Position numbers and translations under genes: made by a program. This document shows, piece after piece, positions 1-10,212 of a stretch of DNA of 64,000 bases. The DNA is from Aphanomyces cochlioides. Its lineage: Eukaryota > Oomycota > Saprolegniomycetes > Saprolegniales > Verrucalvaceae. The notes under the pieces were generated by a model that made no database searches, was not told the DNA's origin, and worked only from the letters and a program-made list of their open reading frames with translations. Each line of letters opens with the position of its first letter. Within the stretch, counting starts at the first letter, position 1. The stretch covers positions 434,001 through 498,000 of the forward strand of contig JAHQRK010000031.1 in assembly GCA_019828595.1 (NCBI GenBank), read 5' to 3'.

Positions 1-3000
1 CTTCAGTGCACACATCTAGGCGTAGCGAAGCTTTGGTTTGATTCTCCCGAAGGAGTTCGACCATTCACATTCAAAAATGTAGCCTATGTGCCAGGAGCCA
101 AAGCTAATATACTAAGTGAAAATCAATTGAAACGATGCGGATATTACATAGCAGATAGCTCTTGTGGCATGTACAAGTACGTGTTTAAGGATAATGCACT
201 ACAGTTGATTGCTAGCTGTATTTATGGAGCTTATTACGTTAAGAGTCATTCTATCAATGAGCGTCAGATTATATGTCATGCAGTTAAACATGTGCCAGCT
301 CGCCAGACTATAATAACGAACGTGAATCGAGCGCACGAGCTTTTTCGTGAGTGGCATGTGAGACTAGGCCACGTGAACAGAGAAACTCTAACTCGTATGT
401 TGACGTCTGGAAAGATAAAAGGTCTACCTCATCTACATGTCGATAGTTTAAAAGATCTAAAGATGTTTTGTAAGACTTGCGTTATAGCTAAGCACAGACG
501 CATGTCCTATAAACGACGTGTTGGAACTAGACATCCTGACCCATTGGGATCTCTACACATGGACACATGTGAGCCACTTAAACAAACAGGATTGTACGGC
601 ACAACTAGCGACATTCGCTACTACTGCTCCGTTGTAGATGATGCGTCGTCTTACCGATGGGCATCCTTGCACAAGACTAAGGACACAATTCCTAATACTA
701 TTAAAGACTTTGTGAATCTGGTTCAAAGACAAACAGACAAGGTCATTCGCCGAGTGCGAACTAATGGAGGCACTGAGTTCAACAACAGGTCGCTTCTTAA
801 ATTCTACAATGAACTGGGTATTAAATATGAAAAGTCTAATCGATATTCACCCGAGGAGAATGGGTCAGCTGAGAGAGACCACCAGTCAAAGTTTGCTAAA
901 GTTAGATGCATGCTTTTAGATGCTAATATGAATGCAAAGTGGTGGCCCGAAGCATTGATGTATGCTACGTATATCCAAAATCTCACACCTTCCAAGCGTC
1001 TGAGCGACAAGACACCGTATGAATGTGTTCATGGTGTCCTTCCTGATTTAAGTCGCATTCATATGTGGGGATGTGTGTGTTACGCACACATACCGCAAGA
1101 GCTTCGATCAGACAAGAAGCTCTCATCTAGGTCTATGAAGTGTCGATTCCTAGGAATAGCAGAAGACTACAAAGGATATCGTCTATTAGATATTCATAAA
1201 AACAAGTTTCTAATTGCACGTGATGTTACTTTTGATGGCGGGTTCCTTGGAGATGCTGTAAGCAAAGTTTTCCACCACCAGGAACCTCGCCTAACGCTCA
1301 GTGAAACCCAAGCAATTGACTCACTGCCCAGTGCAGGAGCCATGGGTTCGCATGCTGGTGATTGTGAGAGCAACGCTGCTCGTCGTGAGAGAAACGCTGC
1401 TCGTTGTGAGAGCACTCACGACAATGATAATGACATCTCACACACCTCAAGAAGTACTTCTGTTGACGTACAGGACGAGAATCATTCAGACGTGGATGAT
1501 CCTACTTCACCTTCCAGATCTAATCGTAAAAGGACAAACAAGGGTGACATTCATAACTTGCAGTTAAAGAAAACACGAGTTACTAGAGTTAGTGGGAGTA
1601 CTTCAATGAGGGTGAGTCAAAATGACTCTCCAACCTCAACCCTTGACTCTCCACCCCAAACCCTTGATTCTCACACGAGATCGCTTCGACAAAATCGTCG
1701 TCTCCCTCGTCGTTTCGACGACTACGTCTGCAATAATGCGATCATTCGATCAGGTCATCCAAGAACTGAGTCTCTTGAATTGAATGAATTACTAAACTTA
1801 TTGCATTCTGGACTTCGATCTATTGATCAACTGGCAGAGTATTCTGTAAATGTTGGTGATATGTCAACAACAACTCAGCCATATCCAAAAGTGGTTATAC
1901 CTCGATCTCTAAAAGAGGCACTTACTGGTCCAAATAGTGCACAGTGGCGTCAAGCCATTGATGAGGAATATCAGTCGTTAATCGATAATAAAACGTGGAA
2001 GTTGACTGAGCTACCTCCTGGTAGACTAGCCATTCCGTGCCACTGGGTATTTACTGTAAAGTACCACTCTAATGGGTCCATCGAGCGCTTCAAGGCTCGT
2101 CTAATAGCACAGGGATGCCATCAAGAGTATGGTGTAGACTGTGATGAAGTCTATGCACCTGTTGCTCGATTTGAATCACTTCGACTGGTTCTAGCACTAG
2201 GTGTTATTCATGATTGTATTATTAAGCAAATGGATATGCACACAGCCTTTCTAAATGGGTCCATTCCGAATGGTACCAAACTGTACATGCGTCAGGCTCC
2301 AGGCTTTGTGCAGAGTCGTTCTAAACATCTAGTCTATGAGCTTGTTAAAAGCATATATGGACTTAAGCAGGCTCCTAGAATTTGGTATCAACTCCTACAT
2401 GAGTTTCTAACATCAGTTGGTTTTGAACGATGCAGCAAAGAATATTGCATCTATGTTCAAAAAGTGGGAGAACACAAAGACGAATGGATTGTTGTTGTGG
2501 TTTATGTTGACGATCTAACAATTATATCGAGGAACAATGAGTTGGTTGTCAATCTTCAGTCTCAATTGAGTAGTCGATTCAAAATGAAAGACCTTGGAGA
2601 CTTGAATTACATACTTAAAATAAGAGTTGAGAGAAATAGATCGTTAAAAATCATGGCACTATCCCAGGAGAAATACATCTTCGACTTGCTCGAGAAGTAT
2701 AACATGGTTAACTGCAAACCAGCTCAAACACCACAGCTAGTGGGAGTAGAACTGTATCCTGAAACCTCTCTCTCTCCGGCTGAGATCACCAAACAACCAT
2801 ACGACAATAGAGGGTTAGTTGGTTCACTACAATATTTAGTTAGAGGCACACGGCCAGACATTGCAAACGCCGTGCGATCTCTTAGTAAGTTCTTATCATG
2901 TTATAATAAACTACATTGGGAAGCAGCCCTGAGAGTACTAAGATACTTGAAAGGGACGTCCACATATGGACTTCTTATAGATGGAAACCAAGCCGGAGTT

Positions 3001-3486
3001 TCGTTAGAAGTCTATACGGATGCGAGTTTCGCGACTCAACATAAAGAGCGTAAGCCAGTAACAGGTTATTTAATTATAATAGCCGGTGTCTGTATATCTT
3101 GGTGCAGCTCTAAGCAAGCATGTGTGTCAGTCTCGACGACTGAGTCGGAATTGGTCGCTCTAAGCGAGGGCATTAAGGAAAGCGAATGGGTCTGTCACCT
3201 ACTCAGTGAGATGGGATTCAAACCATCTGGACCAGTTGTTGTCTGGTACGACAACACTGCAGCAATAGACATAGTCCACAATCCTGGAAATCACAAAGCC
3301 AGCAAACATATCGAAACTAGATATTTATTTGCAAGAGACTTAGTTGAAAAGGATAGAATCAAAGTAAAATACTGCAAGACAGAGGAAATGCTTGCAGATA
3401 TCCTAACTAAGGCACTGCCGGTGAAGCAATTCCAATTCCTGCGTCAGGCGATGGGTGTGCGAGATCTGTCCCCTTCGCAACGATAA
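1..3486 (+). CDS. Ty1/copia retrotransposon polyprotein (5' partial)
   Basis: The frame is open from base 1 to the TAA at 3484-3486, so the start, gag and the protease active site lie off the left edge. In order one sees the segment that follows the protease (KNVAYVPGAKANIL), the GAG-pre-integrase HHCC finger (RLGHVNRETL then CKTC), the integrase core with LHMDT, VVDDAS and ENGSAERD, a low-complexity Ser/Asp linker, reverse transcriptase with QMDMHTAFLNG and YVDDLTIIS, and RNase H with YTDASFAT and TTESELVAL, ending in KALPVKQF. The order integrase-RT-RNase H defines copia (Pseudoviridae) rather than gypsy. No stop or frameshift is seen in 1161 codons, so this copy may be young. It shares the layout but little sequence with the second copia at 42.5-47.1 kb and belongs to another family. 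Confidence 0.95.
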   Translation, partial: LQCTHLGVAKLWFDSPEGVRPFTFKNVAYVPGAKANILSENQLKRCGYYIADSSCGMYKYVFKDNALQLIASCIYGAYYVKSHSINERQIICHAVKHVPARQTIITNVNRAHELFREWHVRLGHVNRETLTRMLTSGKIKGLPHLHVDSLKDLKMFCKTCVIAKHRRMSYKRRVGTRHPDPLGSLHMDTCEPLKQTGLYGTTSDIRYYCSVVDDASSYRWASLHKTKDTIPNTIKDFVNLVQRQTDKVIRRVRTNGGTEFNNRSLLKFYNELGIKYEKSNRYSPEENGSAERDHQSKFAKVRCMLLDANMNAKWWPEALMYATYIQNLTPSKRLSDKTPYECVHGVLPDLSRIHMWGCVCYAHIPQELRSDKKLSSRSMKCRFLGIAEDYKGYRLLDIHKNKFLIARDVTFDGGFLGDAVSKVFHHQEPRLTLSETQAIDSLPSAGAMGSHAGDCESNAARRERNAARCESTHDNDNDISHTSRSTSVDVQDENHSDVDDPTSPSRSNRKRTNKGDIHNLQLKKTRVTRVSGSTSMRVSQNDSPTSTLDSPPQTLDSHTRSLRQNRRLPRRFDDYVCNNAIIRSGHPRTESLELNELLNLLHSGLRSIDQLAEYSVNVGDMSTTTQPYPKVVIPRSLKEALTGPNSAQWRQAIDEEYQSLIDNKTWKLTELPPGRLAIPCHWVFTVKYHSNGSIERFKARLIAQGCHQEYGVDCDEVYAPVARFESLRLVLALGVIHDCIIKQMDMHTAFLNGSIPNGTKLYMRQAPGFVQSRSKHLVYELVKSIYGLKQAPRIWYQLLHEFLTSVGFERCSKEYCIYVQKVGEHKDEWIVVVVYVDDLTIISRNNELVVNLQSQLSSRFKMKDLGDLNYILKIRVERNRSLKIMALSQEKYIFDLLEKYNMVNCKPAQTPQLVGVELYPETSLSPAEITKQPYDNRGLVGSLQYLVRGTRPDIANAVRSLSKFLSCYNKLHWEAALRVLRYLKGTSTYGLLIDGNQAGVSLEVYTDASFATQHKERKPVTGYLIIIAGVCISWCSSKQACVSVSTTESELVALSEGIKESEWVCHLLSEMGFKPSGPVVVWYDNTAAIDIVHNPGNHKASKHIETRYLFARDLVEKDRIKVKYCKTEEMLADILTKALPVKQFQFLRQAMGVRDLSPSQR

Positions 3487-3511
3487 ACAGCACAATTAAC
3501 AGCAGAATTGT

Positions 3512-3720
3512 TGTTAGGTAATGGAGTCGTGTCAGAAATGATAGTATATCCGGACTCTGTACGGATAGTGGAGATTCATTCTTATTTTATTACATGGTTT
3601 CGGCAACGAACATATAATGTATTCAAGTTATAATTTAAAGTGTATTTTATGAAGAGGAGTCCGACTCCTTCAAAGTAACAATAGGAACAAGGTCATCAAC
3701 CAATCATATTTAATGTAACA
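3512..3720 (+). repeat. Candidate 3' LTR of the first copia element
   Basis: The stretch after the polyprotein stop begins TGTTAGG and ends in TAACA at 3720, which gives the TG..CA inverted ends expected of an LTR of about 209 bp. The 5' LTR is outside the window, so neither border can be confirmed. The alternative end at 3680 (also ..TAACA) is equally possible. Confidence 0.3.
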
Positions 3721-3750
3721 TTTGTTACATTATCATATGTTGATGGTTGG
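3693..3750. repeat. Imperfect inverted repeat
   Basis: Two arms of about 28 nt face each other across a 2-nt centre at 3721-3722. The core TAATGTAACA is perfect in both arms and the outer part (CATAT, then ATCAACC/CAACC) matches with small gaps. It lies at the end of the presumed copia LTR. It may be a hairpin of the LTR border or the end of a small MITE. Confidence 0.45.
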
Positions 3751-3769
3751 TTATGCTTCACGGCGTGCA

Positions 3770-4012
3770 TCAGCTATGATGTGAAGAGGAATGCTCACTA
3801 CTCAATTTGCTTCCTCGGAACTGAGCTCCTTCTAGCTCTACGTATCGTGTATACCCTTCTCTATTGCTTGCTTTCTGCGTGTGTGTGATTGTTATATTTG
3901 ATACAAGGGAGTCCCATCCTTTCACGATATCCTTCTCTAGCAGAAATGGCCGGTCGTTGATGGCCTGGGTCAACAACGCCATGTCATCTTCGTCAGTCCA
4001 CCGTGTGGCCAT
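3770..4012 (-). pseudogene. SANT/Myb-like DNA-binding protein fragment
   Basis: An 80-residue frame opens with ATG and reads MATRWTDEDDMALLTQ, followed by WDSLV about 15 residues later. This tryptophan spacing and the acidic start are typical of the SANT/Myb-like N-terminus of short oomycete DNA-binding proteins, many of them tied to Harbinger-type transposons. The similarity stops after about 45 residues and the tail is low-complexity Ser/His, so it is probably a truncated copy. Its role is inferred only from the motif. Confidence 0.4.
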
Positions 4013-4503
4013 TCAGGAGTTTAAGTTTGGAACACAATCCGTGGAAACCATCGTTTGCACGGATTCTGTGATAAATTCTCAACGTTTTCCGTGCGAATAT
4101 TATATTTTACGGTAAAAAATGACGGAGGCGGACACGGACGCATGTGCGGAATCTGTCTATTATACAAAAAGCAAATTATAGTTCAAATGTAATACTATGG
4201 GTTAGAGTATTGATGTTCTGCATAGCTCTTATTTCTTTATCCTCAGTCTTTTTTCTGTATTTGGGCAAAGAAACTTTTTCCGTCTTTTGGTTGGCAGATC
4301 GACTCAATTCAAATTTCTATTGGATGATTATTGAGAGAGTTGTTCGCGATTGGCTGAAGAAATCCTTACATACAATACCACTATATGACTTTTGAATTTC
4401 GGATAATATACGTTTCTTAAGATGTATGAAAGTTTTCATTTTTCTTGAAACGTCGTACGCTGTGTTGGTGAAGATTAGAGTATAACTTTCACTCGGGGCA
4501 TCT

Positions 4504-4543
4504 CCGACTTGTACAGGTTATGGCCGACTTGTACAGGTTATGG
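4504..4543 (+). repeat. 20-bp perfect tandem duplication
   Basis: The 20-bp unit CCGACTTGTACAGGTTATGG occurs twice in direct succession at 4504-4523 and 4524-4543. Each copy ends in an ATG, and the second one (4540) is the start used for the hAT reading frame that follows. It looks like replication slippage or the trace of a small insertion. Confidence 0.9.
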
Positions 4544-6578
4544 CACCGCCATGCGATTCCACTTGGTTAAAGTACGGTCCGAAGTTTAAACGCAGGAAGA
4601 CAACTTATGTCTGCTGTAAAGCCTGCAATGCTCCTGTTGTGGCGGCTGTTGCCAGGCTGAAAATCCATTTATCCTCTTGCTCTTCGCAGTCTGTTTCCAT
4701 AGGAAGGAGCATTCCCCCGTCAACAAGCCTGCAGCAGTCAATTTCAATACAGGAATCTTTTTCTTTACAGGAACCTTTATCTGTACAGAACTCGTTATCT
4801 TTACAGAATTCCCAATCTCTTGACAAGTCGGCAACAAATGATGGTACTGTCTCTCGTGTTGTTTCAGCGGCTATGCAACGAAAGCTTCAACAGACGTTAA
4901 AGTTTGTCCAGTTAACCCAATCTGATAAATCTCAGCTGGACATTTTATTAGCCAACGCTATACATTGTAATGGGCTCAGCTTTTCTTTCTTCCAAAATCA
5001 AGCTTGGCGTAACTTTTTTGCAAAGTTAAATCCTGGCTATATCATTCCTGACCGTACTGTTATTGGTGGTGAATTGCTTGATATTTGTTATTCAAATGTC
5101 ATGAATGAAACTCTATCATATCTTCGTAGATGCAAGCACATTTGTTTCTCTATTGATGGTGCGACTAACGTCCTTGGCAAGCAAACTTTGAATTTCATGA
5201 CTTGTACACCTGTGGCATTATTCCTTGAAAACATTTGTCTTGACATTGCAAAAGAATCCACAGATAATCTAATGTCCAAAATGCTTGATGCAAAAGCTAA
5301 TCTGGTCAATGCTCTGAACTACAACGACAATTGGCCGACACAAATTACTTTTGGCTTTGTTTCAGATTCTCCAGCCGTCATGGCGAAATTACGCCATTCT
5401 ATGATTTCATCTCAATAGCTTATGGGTGTGCCCCTCATGGTTTAAACAATTTAGTATTGGACCTCCTAGCGCTGGCACGACCTCGATATTTCCTCAGTAT
5501 TTGCATCGACATAGTCAAATACATCCGCGGATCACATCGAATGTACCAATTATTCACGAAGCTTACGAATGAAAAATATGGCAAGTTATTATCTTTGATA
5601 TTATTTACAAAAACCCGGTGGTCGTCTTCAAAATACATGTTTTCCCGAATCATTCAAGTTCAGTACGTTTTAGTATCTTTGCCAACAAATGCATTGATTG
5701 ACTTGGGCATTCAATTTAACACAGAGCTTGCAAGTCATCTTTCTTCAGCAGACTTTTGGAATGGTGTAAAATATCTCAACAGTCTCTTGCATCCTGTATG
5801 TGCATCACTTGGTTATTTGGAGAGTGATCACGCTACATTTTCTTCCGTCTACAGTGCATTCATCATTATTAAATATCAATTCAGGACACATTTGGCCGAA
5901 GCTTTGAATTGTTTGGAAATTGGTCAAACTACTATGGAATCATTTATTCACAAGCGGTGGAAATCAATCTATTGCGCTAGCCATTGTCTTGCGTTCTGCA
6001 CCGATCCATTGTATGATGAGTTTAGATCTGACGTTGACAGTACCCTTGGTGATGCATTTCTAGAACTTGGTCATGGCCCCCTCGCTGATCAATGCTTTTC
6101 TGCATTGAGTGATATTGCATTTGGTGATCCTGATAGGAAAAAACAATTAGTTACTGATTACGCAATGTTTTTGGTCGACAACAGAGATGATGGTCATGTA
6201 TTCAATGCAATGAAGACACTAAAGCCGCATTTGTTGTGGACTTTTATGCGTTCAAACTATAAAACACTGGCACCTCTACTTGAAAACATTCATTGTAATC
6301 CAACTAGTGCTGCTGGGGGAGAGCGTAATCACAAAACTGGAAAATTAATTCATTCAAAGAAGAGATCATCGCTTTCAGCACATAAAGTCGAGAAGCAAAT
6401 GGCCATCATGTTTAATGCAGGACAGCTCAAACGAAAAATTCCAAGTTGCCGAGAAGAGCCATTTGTAATGGCTGTAATACAGTGTGCTCGACGCGCAAGT
6501 TCTGTGAATCCTGGTGTCCTTCAAGATGCGAGTGATATGGACTGTGGAACTTTTGAAAGCGACGATGAAGTGATGTAG
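4540..6578 (+). pseudogene. hAT-family transposase, one frameshift
   Basis: The first frame (4540-5418) carries a BED-type zinc finger near residues 20-48 (YVCCKAC, then HLSSC) and the start of the DUF659 domain (ICFSIDGATN, FVSDSPAVM). It ends at a stop at 5416-5418. The second frame takes over at about 5406 and reads AYGCAPHGLNNL, the natural continuation of DUF659, then TRWSS, and near the C-terminus the hAT dimerisation region (GERNHKTGKLIHSKKRSS). The two frames differ by one base at the joint, so the gene is broken by a single indel near 5400-5420. Combined length (about 680 residues) is normal for a hAT transposase. I could not identify terminal inverted repeats or an 8-bp target duplication. 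Confidence 0.85.
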
Positions 6579-6668
6579 GTCAGCTGTATGGATCTCGAGG
6601 CAATACCGACAAGCGATGAGTAGTGAGTAGTGCAAGCGCCATGAACTTTGGTGATAACTAACATGATA

Positions 6669-6694
6669 CTGATTTCCCTCCCGTTTGGAAACGG
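6669..6694 (+). repeat. Left TIR of pogo element
   Basis: 26-bp terminal inverted repeat next to TA; one mismatch (position 14, C against G) with the inverted copy at 8147-8172. Confidence 0.92.
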
Positions 6695-6842
6695 CTGAAA
6701 AACATTAATTGTTTAGATATATAAAATTTTAAAGGTATTAGTTTAAGGGGTAAGCTCCTTTACCATTCATTGAGACTTCATTTCTGATGGTGGAAACATC
6801 ACTACATCGTCAACAAGATCAAGCAAGAACTGTGTTAATCAA

Positions 6843-8051
6843 CTACACTAGTGTAAGACCATTGTCCTCAACACTCCAATTCTCAAATTGATGACTCAGT
6901 GTCGACAAGCCATCATCAAGAATCCCAACACGCTCCCAGCAGTTTGATATTGTCGATGGTGTCACTTCTCTCCAAGCATCTCGAGCCCAACGAATTGCAT
7001 CGAGAAGCGGTACGTCATACAGTTTGGCCTGGCCACCAGATATCACACAGTTGACTTGTTTTAGGGCATGCTCAAGTTGCTTCTTCTTGATTTTTGCCTT
7101 GAAGGAAGCAATAATTCCGGCGTCAAGAGGTTGCAGGTGTGCAGTTGTGTTAGGAGGCAGGAATTTCAGTTCAACATTAGTCAAGTCGATCTCCACTTTG
7201 TGAGAGGATACATTGTCGACCAACAGCAAGATTTTGCGACCTTGAGAAGCCATTTTGTCGTTGAGATCGTTGAGGTGAGACTTGAAAATGGTGGAGTTCA
7301 TCCAAGCCTTCTTACTTGCAGCATATTTGAACCAAAGATCTTTGCAGCTTTTGCCTTTGAAACATCTTGGTCGCTGAGCATTGCCAATGAAGAGTGGATC
7401 GATCATCTCCAAACCGTTCGCGTTTGTGGTAAGAGCTATGGAGATTCGCTTCTTTGATTTCTTCACGCCAGGCAGGCGATTACGAGTAATGGAGCGGTGA
7501 GGTGCCAACGAAAAGAAGTACGATGTCTCATCCATATTGAAAACATCATGTTTGGAGTAGCCCGCGGTAGCTTTCATCATAGCTTGACGGCCTTTGTCCA
7601 CAGCTTCAAGGCATGCTGAACGCGCTTCGCCGTGCTGAATTTTGTTGCTGAAGCCGTGTCTCTTCTGGAATTTTTCGAGCCAGCCGTTCGAGAAGGCCAG
7701 CATCGTGCAAGGCGGTATGCCGCTCGTGTTGCACAGTTCGAAAGCTTGGTGTTTGATCAAGTCTCCAGTTATGGAGACTCCGATAGCTTCACATTTTAGG
7801 ACCCAACTGGCTAATTCGCTTTCAATTTCCGGCAATCGCACTGAGCTGTCATTCTTTCTAGACTTAGCATCAAAGCGTTGAGAGTCTCCCTTTTTCAGGA
7901 TCTTGCATATTGCTGACTTAGTCGGCGGTTTGAGTAGTTTAAACTCTTGTGCTGCCCATATTCCCAACTCAGTGTACGTCCCGTGCGGTTGCGACTTCCA
8001 TCTCAAGCGGAGGAGGTTCTTGTCATGGATGGTCATTCTTGTCTTGGTCAT
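6843..8051 (-). CDS. Pogo transposase (CENP-B HTH plus DDE superfamily)
   Basis: The product has 402 residues from the first ATG at 8051; the frame is open 45 nt further upstream but without an ATG. An N-terminal Psq/CENP-B-like helix-turn-helix region (RLRWKSQ..TYTELGIWAAQEF) is followed by a second HTH_Tnp_Tc5-like region (ESELASWVLKCEAIG) and the DDE_1 nuclease core. The acidic triad is visible: VFNMDETSYF, LLLVDNVSSH and LQPLDAGI. The third residue is Asp, as in pogo (DDD). The gene is intact and fills its 1.5 kb element, so the copy could still encode active enzyme. The 3' end lies 174 bp from the left TIR and the start about 95 bp from the right TIR. Confidence 0.93.
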   Translation of the reverse strand: MTKTRMTIHDKNLLRLRWKSQPHGTYTELGIWAAQEFKLLKPPTKSAICKILKKGDSQRFDAKSRKNDSSVRLPEIESELASWVLKCEAIGVSITGDLIKHQAFELCNTSGIPPCTMLAFSNGWLEKFQKRHGFSNKIQHGEARSACLEAVDKGRQAMMKATAGYSKHDVFNMDETSYFFSLAPHRSITRNRLPGVKKSKKRISIALTTNANGLEMIDPLFIGNAQRPRCFKGKSCKDLWFKYAASKKAWMNSTIFKSHLNDLNDKMASQGRKILLLVDNVSSHKVEIDLTNVELKFLPPNTTAHLQPLDAGIIASFKAKIKKKQLEHALKQVNCVISGGQAKLYDVPLLDAIRWARDAWREVTPSTISNCWERVGILDDGLSTLSHQFENWSVEDNGLTLV

Positions 8052-8146
8052 TGTGAACAATAAATTCAAAATTTTGAAACTTTGATCGTCATCCAAAAAC
8101 TCCGAAAATCTATACTTATAATGTTTCAGAAATTATCGAGTTGTGA

Positions 8147-8172
8147 CCGTTTCCAAACCGGAGGGAAATCAG
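8147..8172 (-). repeat. Right TIR of pogo element
   Basis: Inverted copy of 6669-6694 with one mismatch; followed directly by TA. Confidence 0.92.
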
Positions 8173-8174
8173 TA

Positions 8175-8654
8175 ATGTAAAATTTGGATGATTTGTACAA
8201 TCGAATACAGCTGTATGGATACATTGTATGTATACAGTACAGTACATATCAAGTATACACACAGACCCACAGCTATAGTGGCGACACATGTTGCCAGGTG
8301 GTTTCTCCTTCGCAAAAGTCATGGCGCTCGGGAGTGCGCTGTGTCACTTCCTTAGATGCGCGGGTTTCTCGTCAAAATTGGTGCCTGGCTTTTCACAGAG
8401 GCAATAATTTGCAGCAATTATGATATGAGCCTTTCTTGATTTGATTTTTCTTCGAAATTGTGTTCCATGTTCTCAGTACATAGAATGTATGTCAAACTAA
8501 CAAAAGTCTATCAAAATAGTTAGGACTATAGTTCCTACTAAGTATTGCAGTGATATATTGTATTGTGTTTGGAATTTGCACGACGGCAAGCATGCTCATT
8601 GCTATTGGTTTAAATTTATATCATTTTCAACACTGAATTCACTCTATTGGTCAT
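8175..8654. other. Gap between pogo and Crypton: nothing recognised
   Basis: AT-rich sequence between the pogo right end and the last codon of the Crypton. I see no coding frame, tRNA or repeat that I can support. Confidence 0.5.
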
Positions 8655-10212
8655 TTAGAAATCGTTGTTCGATGTGGCTTTGCCGAGCGTGCGGATCAGA
8701 GATACGAGTTTGAGTTGCGTGACTCGGCGGATTCGCTTGCTCGAAACTGAAGAGCACACGGCACGTATGTACAATGCGACTTGCTCAAACAACTTCACTA
8801 CGTCTTCTTCCGTAGGTTGATCTGGAATGGACAAGCCAACATGAAGACAAGCAAACTCGAATCTGCCCAAGACAAACTTCCAGTCTGACAAGACCATTCG
8901 CTGCTTGGACGAGGACAAGTCCAAGGGAACAATGTACCTATACGGAGGGTAACCTTTCTTGGCGTTGCCAAGCAACCAAAGTCGCCAAGCCGTGGCAGCA
9001 TCTACCGCCGGGAGTTCAAAATCTTTTGGGAGCTTGGGCATTCGACCATTCCAGACATATATTTGCCTGGTATTTTCAGCATGGTTTGGAGCTTCGTGAA
9101 CTTCATTACGATGACCCAGACAATCGAGAAAGCTGGGCAAAGTAGTTTCTAGGATCTCACGAGTGATTTGTCCGCATGCAACACCTTTCAATTGACGACA
9201 GATCTCGTCTGGTAAACTCATAATTGCTTCATGATTTCGATGACGTGTGGAGGTATTCCAGTTGCTGTAAGGTGATTTGACTTAATCATGACATTCTGCT
9301 TGAGAGGGGCCAACACATCCACACTTGAAAATATGGCAGATGAGAGCGACGGATGCTTCGGAGGGAGTATAGATTCAAACCACTCAGAGTGATAGACTAG
9401 TGATGCCAGAGCAAGTGCCAAGACCGGAAAAATAGACGACTCGTGGGCCAGAACTGGGAAGACAATTTCGACTCCACGCTTCACAATTGGGTCGATTTCA
9501 CCAGGAAAATGAGGAGGGAGTGTAGCAAATTCAGTCTTGTGATTTGGAAGCCCGGCTACAACGCGACCCAAATACTGGTCACCAGCACGCTCGTGATGGA
9601 TATATCTCTCTAAAACATTTTCCATGGTCCAACCACACCTCAGACACACGCTGGCTAAGGATGGACCGCATGTACTCCCAGAACAAGCGTAGGTGGTAAC
9701 ACCCTTACGAATCGAGTGGGTGCCAATTGATGGAGTCGTTTCATTCAGTAAATTTTGAACCAAGCGGGATAATGCCTTACCAAAACGATCCCTCTGTTTA
9801 CCACCGGGAAAAAGGAGGCCAGGTTTAAGCTGAGGGTTGCTGGCCAAGTAGATACCTAGAGCTAAAAATACACAAGTGCTTGGCTTGAATGGATTTGCAT
9901 ATATATATGACGAGGGTCACGATGCTTCTCTCCAGCTTGGTCGGTTTTGCTCTTTACAAATACAATTCCGATGGCGTCTTCTTCGTGAGAGATATGACTG
10001 ATTTGTATTGTTTGTGTCGACATGGAGCGACACATCAAATTCCAAGATAACGTAAGAAATAGATGACAAAAGCCACCATCTAGCACCTTTATCGACTCCA
10101 AGCACAGTCGTTCATACATTGAGTAGCTCATAGGGCTTGCCAGACAATTTGAGGTTCCCAGACTGCGTCTGTTCAGCGTGATGACGGCGCATTCCTATCA
10201 GCATAAGCTATA

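Larger units (their letters stand above)
6667..8174. mobile_element. Complete pogo-type DNA transposon
   Basis: The element runs from 6669 to 8172 (1504 bp) and is flanked by TA on both sides (6667-6668 and 8173-8174), the TA target-site duplication of the Tc1/mariner superfamily. Terminal inverted repeats of 26 bp (6669-6694 and 8147-8172) begin CTGATTTCCCTCC and match at 25 of 26 positions. The single gene inside is an unbroken pogo transposase on the minus strand. Confidence 0.92.

Noticed and set aside
4144..4395. An 83-codon plus frame with a hydrophobic segment upstream of the hAT gene.
   Set aside because: No homology that I recognise, no companion exon, and AT-rich sequence explains the hydrophobic residues.
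5400..5420. An intron to explain the frame change in the hAT transposase.
   Set aside because: No donor and acceptor pair restores the DUF659 continuity; the frames overlap and differ by one base.
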